A DNA stretch of 50,802 bases. Source: Luteimonas endophytica. GTDB lineage: Bacteria > Pseudomonadota > Gammaproteobacteria > Xanthomonadales > Xanthomonadaceae. Positions 1 to 8,398 of this stretch are shown piece after piece; positions within the stretch are counted from its first letter, which is position 1, and the number at the start of each line of letters is the position of its first letter. The notes beneath the pieces were generated by a model, which saw nothing but the letters and a program-made list of their open reading frames with translations, did not search any database and was not told where the DNA came from. The stretch covers positions 1 to 50,802 of the forward strand of contig NZ_JARXRM010000036.1 of the NCBI RefSeq assembly GCF_029887875.1. The letters run 5' to 3'. A program made the translations under genes and the position numbers.

Positions 1-1125
1 TCGCGCCGGCTGGCCACCGCCCGTGGCCGCAGCGGCGGTGGCCGCGCCCACGGGACGGAACGCCAGCATCCGCAGGACGCTCATCTCGAAGCCGGCCCGC
101 GGGCTCGGCGCCAGCGGCAGGTCGCGGCGGCCGCCCAGCGCCATCTGGTACCACAACTGCACCACCTCGGGGCGCAGCCCGGTCGCCAGCGCGTCCAGGT
201 CGACCCCGTCGGCCTCGACCGCGCTGCCCGGGACCAGCTGCCGCACCTGGATCCGGTGCAGCGCCTCGGCGACCGCATCGAGCACGCTGCCCCAGTCCGG
301 GGAGAATTCCGCGAGCGCCGCGACCTCATCGAGCAGCCGTTCGCCGTCGCCCGCCGCCAGCGCGTCGAGCAGCGCGCCGACGCGGCCGCGGTCGACGGTG
401 CCAAGCATCGCCGCCACCCCGGCCGATTCGAGCTGCCCACCGGTGTAGGCGATCGCCTGGTCGAGCAGCGACAGGCCGTCGCGCAGGCTGCCGTCGGCGG
501 CCCTGGCGAGCTGGCGCACCGCGTCGTCCTCGGCCCGGATGCCCTCCGCCTCCAGGATCCGGACGATCTGGCCCCCGATCTGCTCGAGGTCGAGGCGCTT
601 GAGGTTGAACTGCAGGCAGCGCGACAGCACCGTCACCGGCAGCTTCTGCGGATCGGTGGTGGCGAGCAGGAACTTGACGTGCCCGGGCGGCTCCTCGAGG
701 GTCTTGAGCAGCGCGTTGAAGGCGGATTTCGACAGCATGTGCACCTCGTCGATGAGGTACACCTTCACCCGCCCGCGCGAGGGCATGTATTGGGCGTTGT
801 CGATCAGCTCGCGCACGTCGTCGACGCCGGTATTGCTGGCGGCGTCGATCTCGAGCAGGTCGATGAAGCGGCCGGCGTCGATGTCGCGGCAGGCGTTGCA
901 TTCTCCGCAGGGATCGGCCGAGGTGCCCTGTTCGCAGTTGAGCGACTTGGCGAAGATCCGCGCGATCGTGGTCTTGCCGACGCCGCGGGTGCCGGTGAAC
1001 AGGAATGCATGGTGCACGCGGCCGGATTCGAGCGCGTTGGTCAGCGCGCGGACCACGTGGCCCTGGCCCACGAGTTCGGCGAACCGCCGGGGCCGCCACT
1101 TGCGGGCGAGGACGAGGTAGGACAT
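1..1125 (-). CDS. dnaX: DNA polymerase III subunits gamma and tau, 5' part
   Basis: This is the N-terminal 375 codons of the clamp-loader ATPase; the gene runs off the left edge with no stop seen. The start MSYLVLARKWRPRRF is the usual DnaX start. Residues 45-53 form the Walker A loop (GTRGVGKTT). Zinc-module cysteines are C64, C73, C76 and C79. Walker B reads VYLIDEVHML and the sensor-1 region carries SRC. Near the edge the protein turns into an Ala/Gly/Pro-rich linker, as expected after the AAA+ collar domain. The gamma/tau programmed frameshift site, if present, would lie outside the window. It is divergent from the tRNA-Ser gene. Confidence 0.97.
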   Translation of the reverse strand, partial: MSYLVLARKWRPRRFAELVGQGHVVRALTNALESGRVHHAFLFTGTRGVGKTTIARIFAKSLNCEQGTSADPCGECNACRDIDAGRFIDLLEIDAASNTGVDDVRELIDNAQYMPSRGRVKVYLIDEVHMLSKSAFNALLKTLEEPPGHVKFLLATTDPQKLPVTVLSRCLQFNLKRLDLEQIGGQIVRILEAEGIRAEDDAVRQLARAADGSLRDGLSLLDQAIAYTGGQLESAGVAAMLGTVDRGRVGALLDALAAGDGERLLDEVAALAEFSPDWGSVLDAVAEALHRIQVRQLVPGSAVEADGVDLDALATGLRPEVVQLWYQMALGGRRDLPLAPSPRAGFEMSVLRMLAFRPVGAATAAAATGGGQPAR

Positions 1126-1177
1126 GTCCCCATTCTGCCATGCCGGCCGGCCACCCTCGGGGGCGGCCGCGTTTTCC

Positions 1178-1206
1178 TTGTGGCGGCCCCGGGCCGGGGC
1201 TAGAAT
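1178..1206 (+). promoter_or_regulatory. Sigma-70-type promoter for tRNA-Ser(GGA)
   Basis: TTGTGG (1178-1183) and TAGAAT (1201-1206) are exactly 17 nt apart. Transcription would start near 1213, about 35 nt before the tRNA. No separate promoter is evident before the 4.5S RNA gene, so it may be co-transcribed. Inferred from sequence match only. Confidence 0.6.
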
Positions 1207-1247
1207 TGCCGATCCGGTCGCCTCCGCAACGGCGCTCCGGGCGGGTT

Positions 1248-1340
1248 GGAGAGGTGTCCGAGTGGTTGAAGGAGCACGCCTGGAAAGTGTGTAAGCGGCT
1301 AAACACCGCTTCGCGGGTTCGAATCCCGCCCTCTCCGCCA
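1248..1340 (+). tRNA. tRNA-Ser(GGA)
   Basis: Acceptor GGAGAGG (1248-1254) pairs with CCTCTCC (1330-1336), followed by discriminator G and an encoded CCA. A long variable arm marks it as class II. The anticodon loop contains GGA. The TTCGAAT T-loop is present. Confidence 0.97.
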
Positions 1341-1390
1341 TCAAGCAAGCAGCAGCACCGCCGCAGGCAGCGGCGCGTTCGTCTCCATGG

Positions 1391-1494
1391 TGGCCCCGTC
1401 GGCCCCTCGCGACGCTAGACCGAAAACCCCGCCAGAGCCGGAAGGCAGCAACGGTATCGGTCGACGCGGGCGCCGAGGTCAGTCGGCGGGGCCA
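1391..1494 (+). ncRNA. ffs: 4.5S signal recognition particle RNA
   Basis: A single long hairpin: TGGCCCCG (1391-1398) pairs perfectly with CGGGGCCA (1487-1494). The apex is GCC-GGAA-GGC, with the GGAA tetraloop at 1440-1443, followed by AGCA. This is the conserved SRP domain IV that binds Ffh. It lies about 50 nt after tRNA-Ser(GGA) and beside dnaX. The exact ends are estimated from the terminal stem and may extend a few bases. Confidence 0.9.
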
Positions 1495-1546
1495 TCGCCA
1501 TGGCGGCGCCTGGACCCGTTCCGGGTGAACCCGCGGCCGCCCTCGC

Positions 1547-2569
1547 TCACTCTCCTCGGACGATCCCCAGCGCATCCGGCTCGTTGCCGGTCTTCCAGCG
1601 ATCCACCACGCGCCACGAGCGGCTGTCGACCACCGCGATCTCGTTGCCGCCGCTGATGGCGACGTAGACACGCGCGACGCCCGGGTCCGGGTCGGCGATG
1701 GCCCCGATCGGCAACGCGGCGCGGCCGAGCATCGTCTCGCGGTATTCGCGGGCGGGATCGGCCAGCGCCACTTCGGCCACCGCCTCGCGGCTGGCCGCGT
1801 CGAACACCGCCAGGGTGCCGGCGCGGGCGTTGGTGACCAGGGCGTGGCGGCCATCGGGGGTGAAGACCACGCGGATCGGAAACCCGGGGCTGCGCAGCGT
1901 GGCGCGCACCGCCAGGGTCGCGGGATCGTGGACGGTCACGGTCCCGTCCTCGCGGTTGCCGACCCAGACGCTGCCGTCGGGCGCGACCGCCAGGCCCTCG
2001 GCGCCGCCGCCGGCGGGCCGCTCCAGGGTGGCGGCGTCGGCGAGGTCCACGCGCACCACGGTGCCAGCGGCGAGCTTGCTCACGTAGGCCACCGCGCCGT
2101 CGCGCGACAGCGCCAGCATGTGGCCGACACCGTCGCCGACGTCGATCGCGCGCTCGACCGCGCGCGTCGCCACGTCGACCACCACCAGCGCGGCGCTGTC
2201 CTCGGTCGTCACCAGCAGCCGCCTGCCGTCGGGCGTGAAGCGCACGCCATGCGGGCGCGCGTGCTCGCCCAGGTCCACCTCGCCGCTGGCGCGGCCGGCG
2301 GCGGTGTCGATCAGGGTCAGGCGGTTGCCGGGCGCGGCGCCGCCGTAACCGGTGACCACCGCCAGGCGCCGATCGGGGCTGACCGCGATCTCGTGCGGGC
2401 CCGGTGCCGTGGCGATCTCGCCGAGACGGCGCCCGTCCTCCAGCGACAGCCGCCATACGGTGTCGTCGGCCTTGTTGCCGACCAGCAGCTCGCCGGCGGC
2501 AGCGGCCTTCGGCGGCGCGGCCAGCAGGGCCGCGCAGAGCAGCGACAGCAGCAGTACGGATCGGATCAT
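1547..2569 (-). CDS. Exported YVTN-type beta-propeller protein
   Basis: 340 residues. The N-terminus MIRSVLLLSLLCAALLAAPP followed by KAAAAG is a signal peptide, so the protein should be periplasmic. The rest is a run of about 40-residue beta-propeller blades with the recurring pattern VSPDRRLAVVTGYG, FTPDGRRLLVTTEDS, FTPDGRHALVTNARAG (YVTN/NHL-like). I chose ATG 2569 rather than the upstream ATG at 2611 because of the signal peptide and the GGAGGA motif 8 nt upstream. Its start overlaps the moaE stop (ATGA), which implies translational coupling to the molybdopterin operon. Such propellers often act as scaffolds or binding proteins; the ligand is unknown. It converges on the 4.5S RNA gene. 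Confidence 0.85.
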   Translation of the reverse strand: MIRSVLLLSLLCAALLAAPPKAAAAGELLVGNKADDTVWRLSLEDGRRLGEIATAPGPHEIAVSPDRRLAVVTGYGGAAPGNRLTLIDTAAGRASGEVDLGEHARPHGVRFTPDGRRLLVTTEDSAALVVVDVATRAVERAIDVGDGVGHMLALSRDGAVAYVSKLAAGTVVRVDLADAATLERPAGGGAEGLAVAPDGSVWVGNREDGTVTVHDPATLAVRATLRSPGFPIRVVFTPDGRHALVTNARAGTLAVFDAASREAVAEVALADPAREYRETMLGRAALPIGAIADPDPGVARVYVAISGGNEIAVVDSRSWRVVDRWKTGNEPDALGIVRGE

Positions 2570-3009
2570 CGGGAGGGTCCTCCGGGAGGGTGGGCGTCCG
2601 GGTGCAGCCACTGGGCATCACCGTCGGCGTAGTGCTCGTGCTTCCAGATCGGGACGTGCAGCTTCACTTCGTCGACGATGAACCGGCACGCATCGAAGGT
2701 CGCGGCGCGGTGCGCGGCGGACGCGCCCACCCAGACCGCCAGATCGCCGATCGCCAGCTCGCCGACACGATGCACGCAGCAGGCCTCCACCAGGGCGAAG
2801 CGCCGCACCGCCTCGTCGAGGATGCGGCTGCCTTCGGCATCCGCCAGCGCGGCGTAGGCCTCGTAGCGAAGGCCACGCACCGGGCGCCCGTCGTTGTGGT
2901 CGCGCACCCAGCCCTCGAAGCTGCTGCAGGCGCCTGCATCGGCTCGGCGCAACCGCGCGTGCAACGGTGCGATGTCGATCGGGAATCCGGACAGGGCGAA
3001 GCGCTTCAT
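2566..3009 (-). CDS. moaE: Molybdopterin synthase catalytic subunit
   Basis: 147 residues, the usual size. MoaE takes sulfur from the MoaD thiocarboxylate and inserts it into precursor Z to give molybdopterin. The conserved C-terminal lysine region VKLHVPIWKHEHY is present (K116 and K123 correspond to the active-site lysines), as are FEGWVRDHNDG and HRVGELAIGD. The start at MKRFALSGF is preferred to the longer frame, whose extra residues are low-complexity Arg-rich. Its stop overlaps the start of the beta-propeller gene. It is unusual in being separated from moaD by 221 nt of palindromic spacer while other junctions overlap. Confidence 0.93.
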   Translation of the reverse strand: MKRFALSGFPIDIAPLHARLRRADAGACSSFEGWVRDHNDGRPVRGLRYEAYAALADAEGSRILDEAVRRFALVEACCVHRVGELAIGDLAVWVGASAAHRAATFDACRFIVDEVKLHVPIWKHEHYADGDAQWLHPDAHPPGGPSR

Positions 3010-3094
3010 GCGGACAGTTTTAACACCGGAGGGCCGCTCCGGGTCAGTGTCGGATCTCCGACGCCCGCCCCGTCTTGGCTCACGACGAAACGAC

Positions 3095-3115
3095 CAGCCG
3101 CCCGCCGGGCGGCTG
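3095..3115. repeat. Perfect 10-bp inverted repeat in the moaD-moaE spacer
   Basis: CAGCCGCCCG and CGGGCGGCTG around a single central C. No T-run follows on either strand. It could be an RNA hairpin or an operator; function unknown. Confidence 0.7.
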
Positions 3116-3195
3116 CTGATGAGGAATCGCCCCGTGGCGACGGTGATGGATCGCCGCGACGGAAGGAACGCCGGCGCGACCGCGCGCTCGCCGCT

Positions 3196-3224
3196 GCAGC
3201 AGGCGCCGACAGGGCGCCTGCTGC
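3196..3224. repeat. Perfect 12-bp hairpin just downstream of moaD
   Basis: GCAGCAGGCGCC (3196-3207) and GGCGCCTGCTGC (3213-3224) with a 5-nt loop. It lies 6 nt after the moaD stop on the minus strand. Without a U-run it may stabilise the moaACD message or attenuate moaE rather than act as a classical terminator. Confidence 0.75.
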
Positions 3225-3230
3225 GGCCGC

Positions 3231-3473
3231 TCACCCGCCGCTGACGGGAGGGATGAAGGCGATTTCCGCGCCGGCGCGCGGCGGGTCGTCCCAGCGCGCG
3301 AACGCGCCGTCGACCGCCACCCGCAGCCGGCTGGCCGGCAGCGCGAAACCGTGGCGCGCCTGCAGCTCGGCGTACAGCGCGGCCAGGTCGCCGGCCGAGG
3401 TCTCCAGCGTCTCCTCGGCCGCGCCCGCGGCATCGCGCAGGCTGGCGAAGTACAGCACCGTCACCGCGGTCAT
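3231..3473 (-). CDS. moaD: Molybdopterin synthase sulfur-carrier subunit
   Basis: 80 residues with a ubiquitin-like fold. It ends in ...FIPPVSGG; the C-terminal Gly-Gly is the site that is adenylylated and thiocarboxylated. The N-terminus [17 protein letters not shown] is typical. Its ATG overlaps the moaC stop (ATGA), so translation is coupled. Two strong hairpins separate it from moaE. No MoeB/MoaD-activating enzyme is visible in the window. Confidence 0.95.
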   Translation of the reverse strand: MTAVTVLYFASLRDAAGAAEETLETSAGDLAALYAELQARHGFALPASRLRVAVDGAFARWDDPPRAGAEIAFIPPVSGG

Positions 3474-3964
3474 GGGGACTTCCCCACCTCGCGCTTGCCG
3501 CCGCGCTTGGCCACCAGCCTGGCCGGGCCGAGCACGATCGCGTGCGACAGCGCCTTGCACATGTCGTAGACGGTCAATGCGGCCACCGTCGCGCCGGTCA
3601 GCGCCTCCATCTCGACGCCGGTGCGATGGACGGTCCTGACGGTGCAGTCGATCTCCAGTTCGCGCTCGCCGCGCCAGTCGATCGCGAAGCGGACCCCGTC
3701 GATCGGCAGCGGATGGCAGAACGGGATCAGTTCCCAGGTGCGCTTGACCGCCATGGTGCCGGCGACGATGGCCGTGTCGACGATGCCGCCCTTGGCGCTC
3801 TTCATGCCGCCGTCGCGCAGCTGCCGCGCCACCGCCGCCGGGAACCGCACCCGGCACTGCGCGGTGGCCGAGCGCGCCGTCGCCTGCTTTCCGGAAACGT
3901 CGACCATGGCCGGACGGCCATCGGCATCCAGATGGGTGACCTCCGGGGAGTTGCCGTGTCTCAT
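3470..3964 (-). CDS. moaC: Cyclic pyranopterin monophosphate synthase
   Basis: 164 residues; MoaC in E. coli is 161. With MoaA it converts GTP to precursor Z. Conserved stretches are [35 protein letters not shown] and [20 protein letters not shown], containing the catalytic-pocket residues of the family. It follows moaA after 53 nt and overlaps moaD by 4 nt. Confidence 0.96.
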   Translation of the reverse strand: MRHGNSPEVTHLDADGRPAMVDVSGKQATARSATAQCRVRFPAAVARQLRDGGMKSAKGGIVDTAIVAGTMAVKRTWELIPFCHPLPIDGVRFAIDWRGERELEIDCTVRTVHRTGVEMEALTGATVAALTVYDMCKALSHAIVLGPARLVAKRGGKREVGKSP

Positions 3965-4017
3965 GGCACCGGTGCTGCCTGTCGAGGGGCCATGTTAGCG
4001 TCCGCGCGCCCGGCCAT

Positions 4018-5040
4018 TCACCCGCCCACCAGGAACATCTCGACGCGACGGCCCGGCGCGCGGGTGCTGCCGCGCTGTTCGCTGTAGCGGTCGGCGCGTC
4101 GCGCCCACAACCTGGCCAGGTGCTCGGCCAGCCCGGCTTCGCCAAGGCGGAGCCGCGGCCGGAGCGGGGCGCCGGCGGCCGCGAACAGGCAGGTGTACAG
4201 CGTGCCGTCGGCAGCCACCCGGGCGCGGTGGCAGCCGCCGCAGAACGGCGCGGTCACCGAGCTGACGAACCCCAGTTCGCCGGCGCCATCGACATAGGCG
4301 TGGCGCTCGGCCACCTCGCCCGGGTATCGCGGCGGCAGGCAGCGCAGCGGCCAGCGCGCATGGATGCGCCCGCGCAACTCCGCCGACGGCACCACCCGGC
4401 TACGGTCCCAGCCGTTGCAGGTGCCGACGTCCATGTACTCGATGAAGCGGACGACATGTCCGCTGCCGCGGAAATGGGCCGCCAGCGCAGGCGCCTCGTG
4501 GTCGTTGATGCCGCGCTGCACCACGCAGTTGAACTTGATCGGGCCGAAGCCCGCATCTTCCGCCGCGGCGATCCCGGCGAACACCTCCGCGACCTCGCCG
4601 CGCCCCCCCGACAGCTGCCGGAACAGTGCCGGATCGAGCGCGTCGAGGCTGATCGTGAGGCGTCGCAGGCCGGCCGCGCGCAGGGCGCGGGCGTGGCGCG
4701 CCAGCAGGCTGCCGTTGGTGGTCAGCGCCAGGTCCTCGAGCCCGGGAATCTCCGCCAGACGGGCGATCAGCGCCGGCAGGCCCCGGCGCAGCAGCGGCTC
4801 GCCGCCGGTGATCCGCAGCTTGCGCACGCCGACGCGGACGAATCCGCGCACCAGGGTCTCGATCTCGTCGAACGAAAGCCGCGCGGCGGCGTCGAGGCCG
4901 TAATCGTCGGGGACCCGGTCGGCCGGCATGCAATAGCCGCAGCGGAAATTGCAGGCCTCGATCACCGACAGCCGCAGGTCGTGCAGCGGCCGCCCGAGGG
5001 CGTCCCGGGGCAGCAGCGGCAGGGGCGAGATCGCGTTCAT
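4018..5040 (-). CDS. moaA: GTP 3',8-cyclase (radical SAM)
   Basis: 340 residues. The N-terminal radical-SAM cluster motif is CNFRCGYC (C30, C34, C37). The C-terminal second cluster is FCGGCHRARVAADGTLYTC (C-x2-C-x13-C). The protein ends in VGG; the C-terminal Gly-Gly tail is needed for activity in the family. KLRITGGEPLLR is the SAM-binding GGE motif. It is the first gene of the minus-strand operon moaA-moaC-moaD-moaE-propeller. Confidence 0.97.
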   Translation of the reverse strand: MNAISPLPLLPRDALGRPLHDLRLSVIEACNFRCGYCMPADRVPDDYGLDAAARLSFDEIETLVRGFVRVGVRKLRITGGEPLLRRGLPALIARLAEIPGLEDLALTTNGSLLARHARALRAAGLRRLTISLDALDPALFRQLSGGRGEVAEVFAGIAAAEDAGFGPIKFNCVVQRGINDHEAPALAAHFRGSGHVVRFIEYMDVGTCNGWDRSRVVPSAELRGRIHARWPLRCLPPRYPGEVAERHAYVDGAGELGFVSSVTAPFCGGCHRARVAADGTLYTCLFAAAGAPLRPRLRLGEAGLAEHLARLWARRADRYSEQRGSTRAPGRRVEMFLVGG

Positions 5041-5092
5041 CGACCCGGCATTCTAGGCGCAGACGGATGATGCGCGCGCCGCGGCACCGAGG

Positions 5093-5126
5093 GCCGGCGA
5101 TCGCGGGGCCCGCCCCGATCGCCGGC
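5093..5126. terminator. Strong GC hairpin between the metallo-hydrolase gene and moaA
   Basis: GCCGGCGATC (5093-5102) pairs with GATCGCCGGC (5117-5126), with a further GGGG/CCCC inside and a CCCG loop. No U-run follows on the minus strand, so factor-independent termination is uncertain. It plausibly separates the kdkA unit from the moa operon. Confidence 0.45.
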
Positions 5127-5134
5127 GCGAGCGT

Positions 5135-5899
5135 TCAGGAGCCCGCCGGCGCCCGCGGCGGCGACAGCTCCAGCACCTCCCCGGGAACGGCCACCCGCCG
5201 ACCGCGGGCGCGCATCGCCGCGCCGTCCGCGGCGCTGCCGTAGTGGTACAGCACGCAGCGCGCCAGCAGTTCCGGCGAGTATTCGCGCTCGAGATCGTCG
5301 AGGCCGCTGTGCGAGGGATTGCCGTGCAGCCCGCAGTCGTGGGCGACGAGCTCGCCGGCATCGGCATGGACCCGGAGCAGCTCGGCGATCGGCCGGGTAT
5401 CGCCGCTCCACACCAGGCTGCCGGGCAGGCGCAGGCCGTAGGCGGTGCGCGGCCAGTGATGGCGCACCGCGAAGGTCTCCAGGCGGATGCCGCCATGCCA
5501 GAACGCGTCGCCGACCGGGATCAGCTGGAACGCCTCCCAGAAGTTGGCGCCGCCCTCGGCGAGCGCATTCGGATAGTCGCCGACCCGCTGGTGCAGCAGC
5601 GGCAGCACCGTGGCCGGCACGTAGACCGGGGTACGGCCCCGCCGCGCCGGATCGAAGTACTCCGCCACGAACAGCCGCTCGAAGCCCGAGACGTGATCGA
5701 GATGGGTATGGGTGACGAACAGCGCGCGCGGCGGTTCGCCGTAGTGCGCCAGGCAGGCGGTCAGGCCCTCGCTGCCGCAGTCGATCGTCAACCACGGCGC
5801 GCCATCGCGCTCTATCGTCGCCATCGACGAGCCCAGCTCCACCGCTGCCGCGTTGCCGACCCCGTGAAAGCGCAGAGCCCATTGCCCGTTGCCGCGCAT
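5135..5899 (-). CDS. Metallo-beta-lactamase-fold hydrolase
   Basis: 254 residues. The metal motif THTHLDHVSGF is near residue 60, with later ligands in VRHHWP, WSGDTRP and HDCGLHGN. The layout resembles RNase Z/arylsulfatase-type cytosolic MBL hydrolases; the substrate is not evident. The ATG at 5899 overlaps the stop of the Kdo-kinase gene by one base (TGATG), so the two are coupled. I take this start because the 5' extension of the frame is only kdkA antiphase sequence. Confidence 0.88.
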   Translation of the reverse strand: MRGNGQWALRFHGVGNAAAVELGSSMATIERDGAPWLTIDCGSEGLTACLAHYGEPPRALFVTHTHLDHVSGFERLFVAEYFDPARRGRTPVYVPATVLPLLHQRVGDYPNALAEGGANFWEAFQLIPVGDAFWHGGIRLETFAVRHHWPRTAYGLRLPGSLVWSGDTRPIAELLRVHADAGELVAHDCGLHGNPSHSGLDDLEREYSPELLARCVLYHYGSAADGAAMRARGRRVAVPGEVLELSPPRAPAGS

Positions 5900-6651
5900 C
5901 AGTAGCCCTTTGCCCAGCGGGCATCGTATGCGGCACGCAGGCGCGCGAAATCGCTGCGGACCGCATCGGCCGGGCGGCTGCCGCGCAACTTCAGCAGGGA
6001 GCGTTCGAGCCGGGCGAGATTGCGCGAACGCCAACCGGTTTCCGGCAGGCGCTGGCGGCTGCGGTCGAGGTCGATCAGCCAGCCGTTGCCGCCCGGGCCG
6101 AACAGGATGTTGTGGGCGTTGAGGTCGGCGTGGTCCAGGCCGACGCGGTGAAACCGCGCGATCAGCCGGCCGGTCTCCTCCCAGGGGGCATCGCCCGCGG
6201 CCACGGCCACCCGATCGGCGAACGAGCGCACATCGTCCAGGCGCCGTACCAGGATCGCGGCCCGGTAGGCCGCGCCCCCGCGCACGTAGCTGGCCGCCAG
6301 CGGCTCCGGCACCGGCAACCCATCGCGGAGCAGGTCGCGGGTGAGGCGGAACTCGGCGAAGCTGCGGACCCGGTCGGCGCCGCGCCAGAGGTGCGCGTCG
6401 CGGCTCAGCCGCGCCGCGAAACCGCCCCGCAGGTATTGCCGCAGCACCGCCGGCCCCACCGGGGTCTCGACGAACCAGGCGCCGCCGCGGCCGCCGCTGT
6501 CCACCGGGCGCGCGCGCCGGCCCCAGAACGCCGGATCGAACCAGCCCGGCTCGACTTGCCGCGCCAGCGCGGCGTCGCTCAGAATCGAGCCGTACCCGCC
6601 GCCGCCGCCGCGGAACGGCGTCAGGCTCTCGGTGGCGTCGAATCGGACCAT
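5899..6651 (-). CDS. kdkA: 3-deoxy-D-manno-octulosonic acid kinase
   Basis: 250 residues. A small eukaryotic-like kinase fold that phosphorylates Kdo in the inner core of lipopolysaccharide. The catalytic loop is [13 protein letters not shown] and the metal-binding motif is [31 protein letters not shown] corresponds to the nucleotide-binding lobe. It starts 21 nt from the divergent heptosyltransferase gene, which fits an LPS core locus. It is coupled at its 3' end to the MBL hydrolase. Confidence 0.88.
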   Translation of the reverse strand: MVRFDATESLTPFRGGGGGYGSILSDAALARQVEPGWFDPAFWGRRARPVDSGGRGGAWFVETPVGPAVLRQYLRGGFAARLSRDAHLWRGADRVRSFAEFRLTRDLLRDGLPVPEPLAASYVRGGAAYRAAILVRRLDDVRSFADRVAVAAGDAPWEETGRLIARFHRVGLDHADLNAHNILFGPGGNGWLIDLDRSRQRLPETGWRSRNLARLERSLLKLRGSRPADAVRSDFARLRAAYDARWAKGY

Positions 6652-6672
6652 CCAGCGAGTCTAGCAAGCAAC

Positions 6673-7734
6673 ATGAGCGCTTCCGCATCGCCGCCGCCCC
6701 CCGCCCCGCACGCCCTGTGCCTGTTGCGGCTGTCGGCGCTGGGCGACGTGACCCACGTGCTGCCGCTGGTGCACACCCTGCGGGGCGCATGGCCGGACAC
6801 GGCACTGACCTGGGTGATCGGCAAGGGCGAGCAGCGCCTGCTGGACGGGCTGCCCGGCGTTGAGTTCATGGTCTACGACAAGAAGTCCGGGCTTGCCGGG
6901 ATGCGCGCGCTGCGCCACGCGCTGGCCGGCCGCCGCTTCGACGCCCTGCTGCAGATGCAGGTGGCGGCACGCGCCAACCTGCTCTCTGCGTTCGTGCCGG
7001 CGCGGCGCCGGATCGGCTACGACCGCACCCGTTCTCGCGACCTGCACGGCCTGTTCGTCAACGAGCGCATCCCCGACCGCCCCGGCATCCACGTGCTCGA
7101 CGCGATCGGCAGCTTCTGCGAACCGCTCGGCCTGCGCCAGGAACGCGTGCACTGGGACCTGCCGGTTCCCGCGGAGGCCCACGCCTGGGCGAGCGCGCAA
7201 TGGGCGGACGACGGGCGGCCCACGCTGGCGATCTCGCCCTGCTCCAGCCACGTGTTGCGCAACTGGCGCGCCGAACGCCATGCCGCGCTGGCCGACCATG
7301 CCGCCGCGCGCGGCTGGCGCATCGTGCTGTGCGGCGGCCGCAGCGCGCTCGAGCGGGAGACCGCCGATGCCATCCTCGGCGCGATGGATTCGCCGGCGCT
7401 GGACCTGGTGGGCAGGGACACCCTGAAGCAGCTCCCGGCGCTGCTGGCGCGCGCCGACCTGGTGATGACGCCCGACTCGGGCCCGATGCATATCGCCAAC
7501 GCCATGGGCACCCGGGTGCTGGGCCTGCACGCCGCCAGCAACCCCGCGCGCAGCGGCCCCTACTCCGACCGCCGCTACTGCGTCGACCGCTACGACGATG
7601 CCGCGCGCCGGTTCATGGGAAAGCCCGCCGCCGAACTGCGCTGGGGCACCAAGATCGAGCACGAGGGGGTCATGGACCTGGTGACCGTGGAAGATGCGGT
7701 CGCGGCCTTCGAGCGCTTCGTCGCCGATCGCTGA
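6673..7734 (+). CDS. ADP-heptose:LPS heptosyltransferase-like glycosyltransferase (GT9)
   Basis: 353 residues. The N-terminus LCLLRLSALGDVTHVLPLVH is the GT9 acceptor-side motif. The C-terminal half has ISPCSSHVLRNWRAERHAAL and MTPDSGPMHIANAMGTRVLG, the ADP-heptose-binding signature. It should add heptose to the inner core at the cytoplasmic face of the inner membrane. Whether it is heptosyltransferase I, II or another GT9 member cannot be settled here. The divergent neighbour kdkA supports an LPS role. Confidence 0.88.
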   Translation: MSASASPPPPAPHALCLLRLSALGDVTHVLPLVHTLRGAWPDTALTWVIGKGEQRLLDGLPGVEFMVYDKKSGLAGMRALRHALAGRRFDALLQMQVAARANLLSAFVPARRRIGYDRTRSRDLHGLFVNERIPDRPGIHVLDAIGSFCEPLGLRQERVHWDLPVPAEAHAWASAQWADDGRPTLAISPCSSHVLRNWRAERHAALADHAAARGWRIVLCGGRSALERETADAILGAMDSPALDLVGRDTLKQLPALLARADLVMTPDSGPMHIANAMGTRVLGLHAASNPARSGPYSDRRYCVDRYDDAARRFMGKPAAELRWGTKIEHEGVMDLVTVEDAVAAFERFVADR

Positions 7735-7870
7735 CCCGAGCAGCCCATCCGCGCGCATTGCGGCACGCGTCTTTCATCGGCGCACCGGCGCCGCTGCCAT
7801 GTCCGGAAACGGCCAGACCGCACCGGGCATGCCGGGCCACGCTGGCGGCTCTTCCCATCCGAGCGACGCC

Positions 7871-8398
7871 ATGTCCACCGACGCCCCTTTTCGCATCGTC
7901 CCGCTTCCCGCGGAACCGTTCGCCCCCTTGTTCGCGCTCGACGATCCCGAACTCGCCGCGCGCGGGGCGCGGCGCATGGTCGCCGACCGGCAGCCCGGCT
8001 TCCCGTGCCGGGTCAGCCTGGTCGATGCCGAGGTGGGCGAGGAGGTGCTGCTGCTGCCTTGGGAACACCACCGCTCGCGGTCGCCGTACCGTGCTTCGGG
8101 ACCGGTCTTCGTCCGCCGCGGCGCGCGGCCCGCCGCGGTGGCGCCGGGCGAGATCCCGGCGGCGATGCGCGCCCGACTGTTCTCGCTGCGTGCCTACGAT
8201 GCGGCGGGAGACATGAGCGCCGCGGCGATCGCCGGCGGCCACGAGCTGGAAACGGCGATCGCCGGGCTGTTCGCCGATCCGGCGGTGGCATTCCTGCATC
8301 TGCATCACGCCGGACGCGGCTGCTACGCCTGCTGCGTCGAGCGCGTCGGTCCTGGCGACCGGACAGGCGCGTCCGCCGCGGCGCCGGGGCCCCGCTAG
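7871..8398 (+). CDS. DUF1203 family protein
   Basis: 175 residues from MSTDAPFRIVPLPAEPF. DUF1203 signatures are GFPCRVSLVDAEVGEEVLLL and PYRASGPVFVRR near the middle, and VAFLHLHHAGRGCYACCVER near the end. No biochemical role is known to me. The longer frame upstream (7694 or 7799) is low-complexity and overlaps the preceding gene, so ATG 7871 is preferred. It ends in a CTAG shared with the convergent DUF6165 gene. Confidence 0.82.
   Translation: MSTDAPFRIVPLPAEPFAPLFALDDPELAARGARRMVADRQPGFPCRVSLVDAEVGEEVLLLPWEHHRSRSPYRASGPVFVRRGARPAAVAPGEIPAAMRARLFSLRAYDAAGDMSAAAIAGGHELETAIAGLFADPAVAFLHLHHAGRGCYACCVERVGPGDRTGASAAAPGPR

Noticed and set aside
3131..3175. Further degenerate copy of the composite palindrome in the moaD-moaE spacer
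   Set aside because: A GATGGATC-like core is present but arms and second palindrome are missing.
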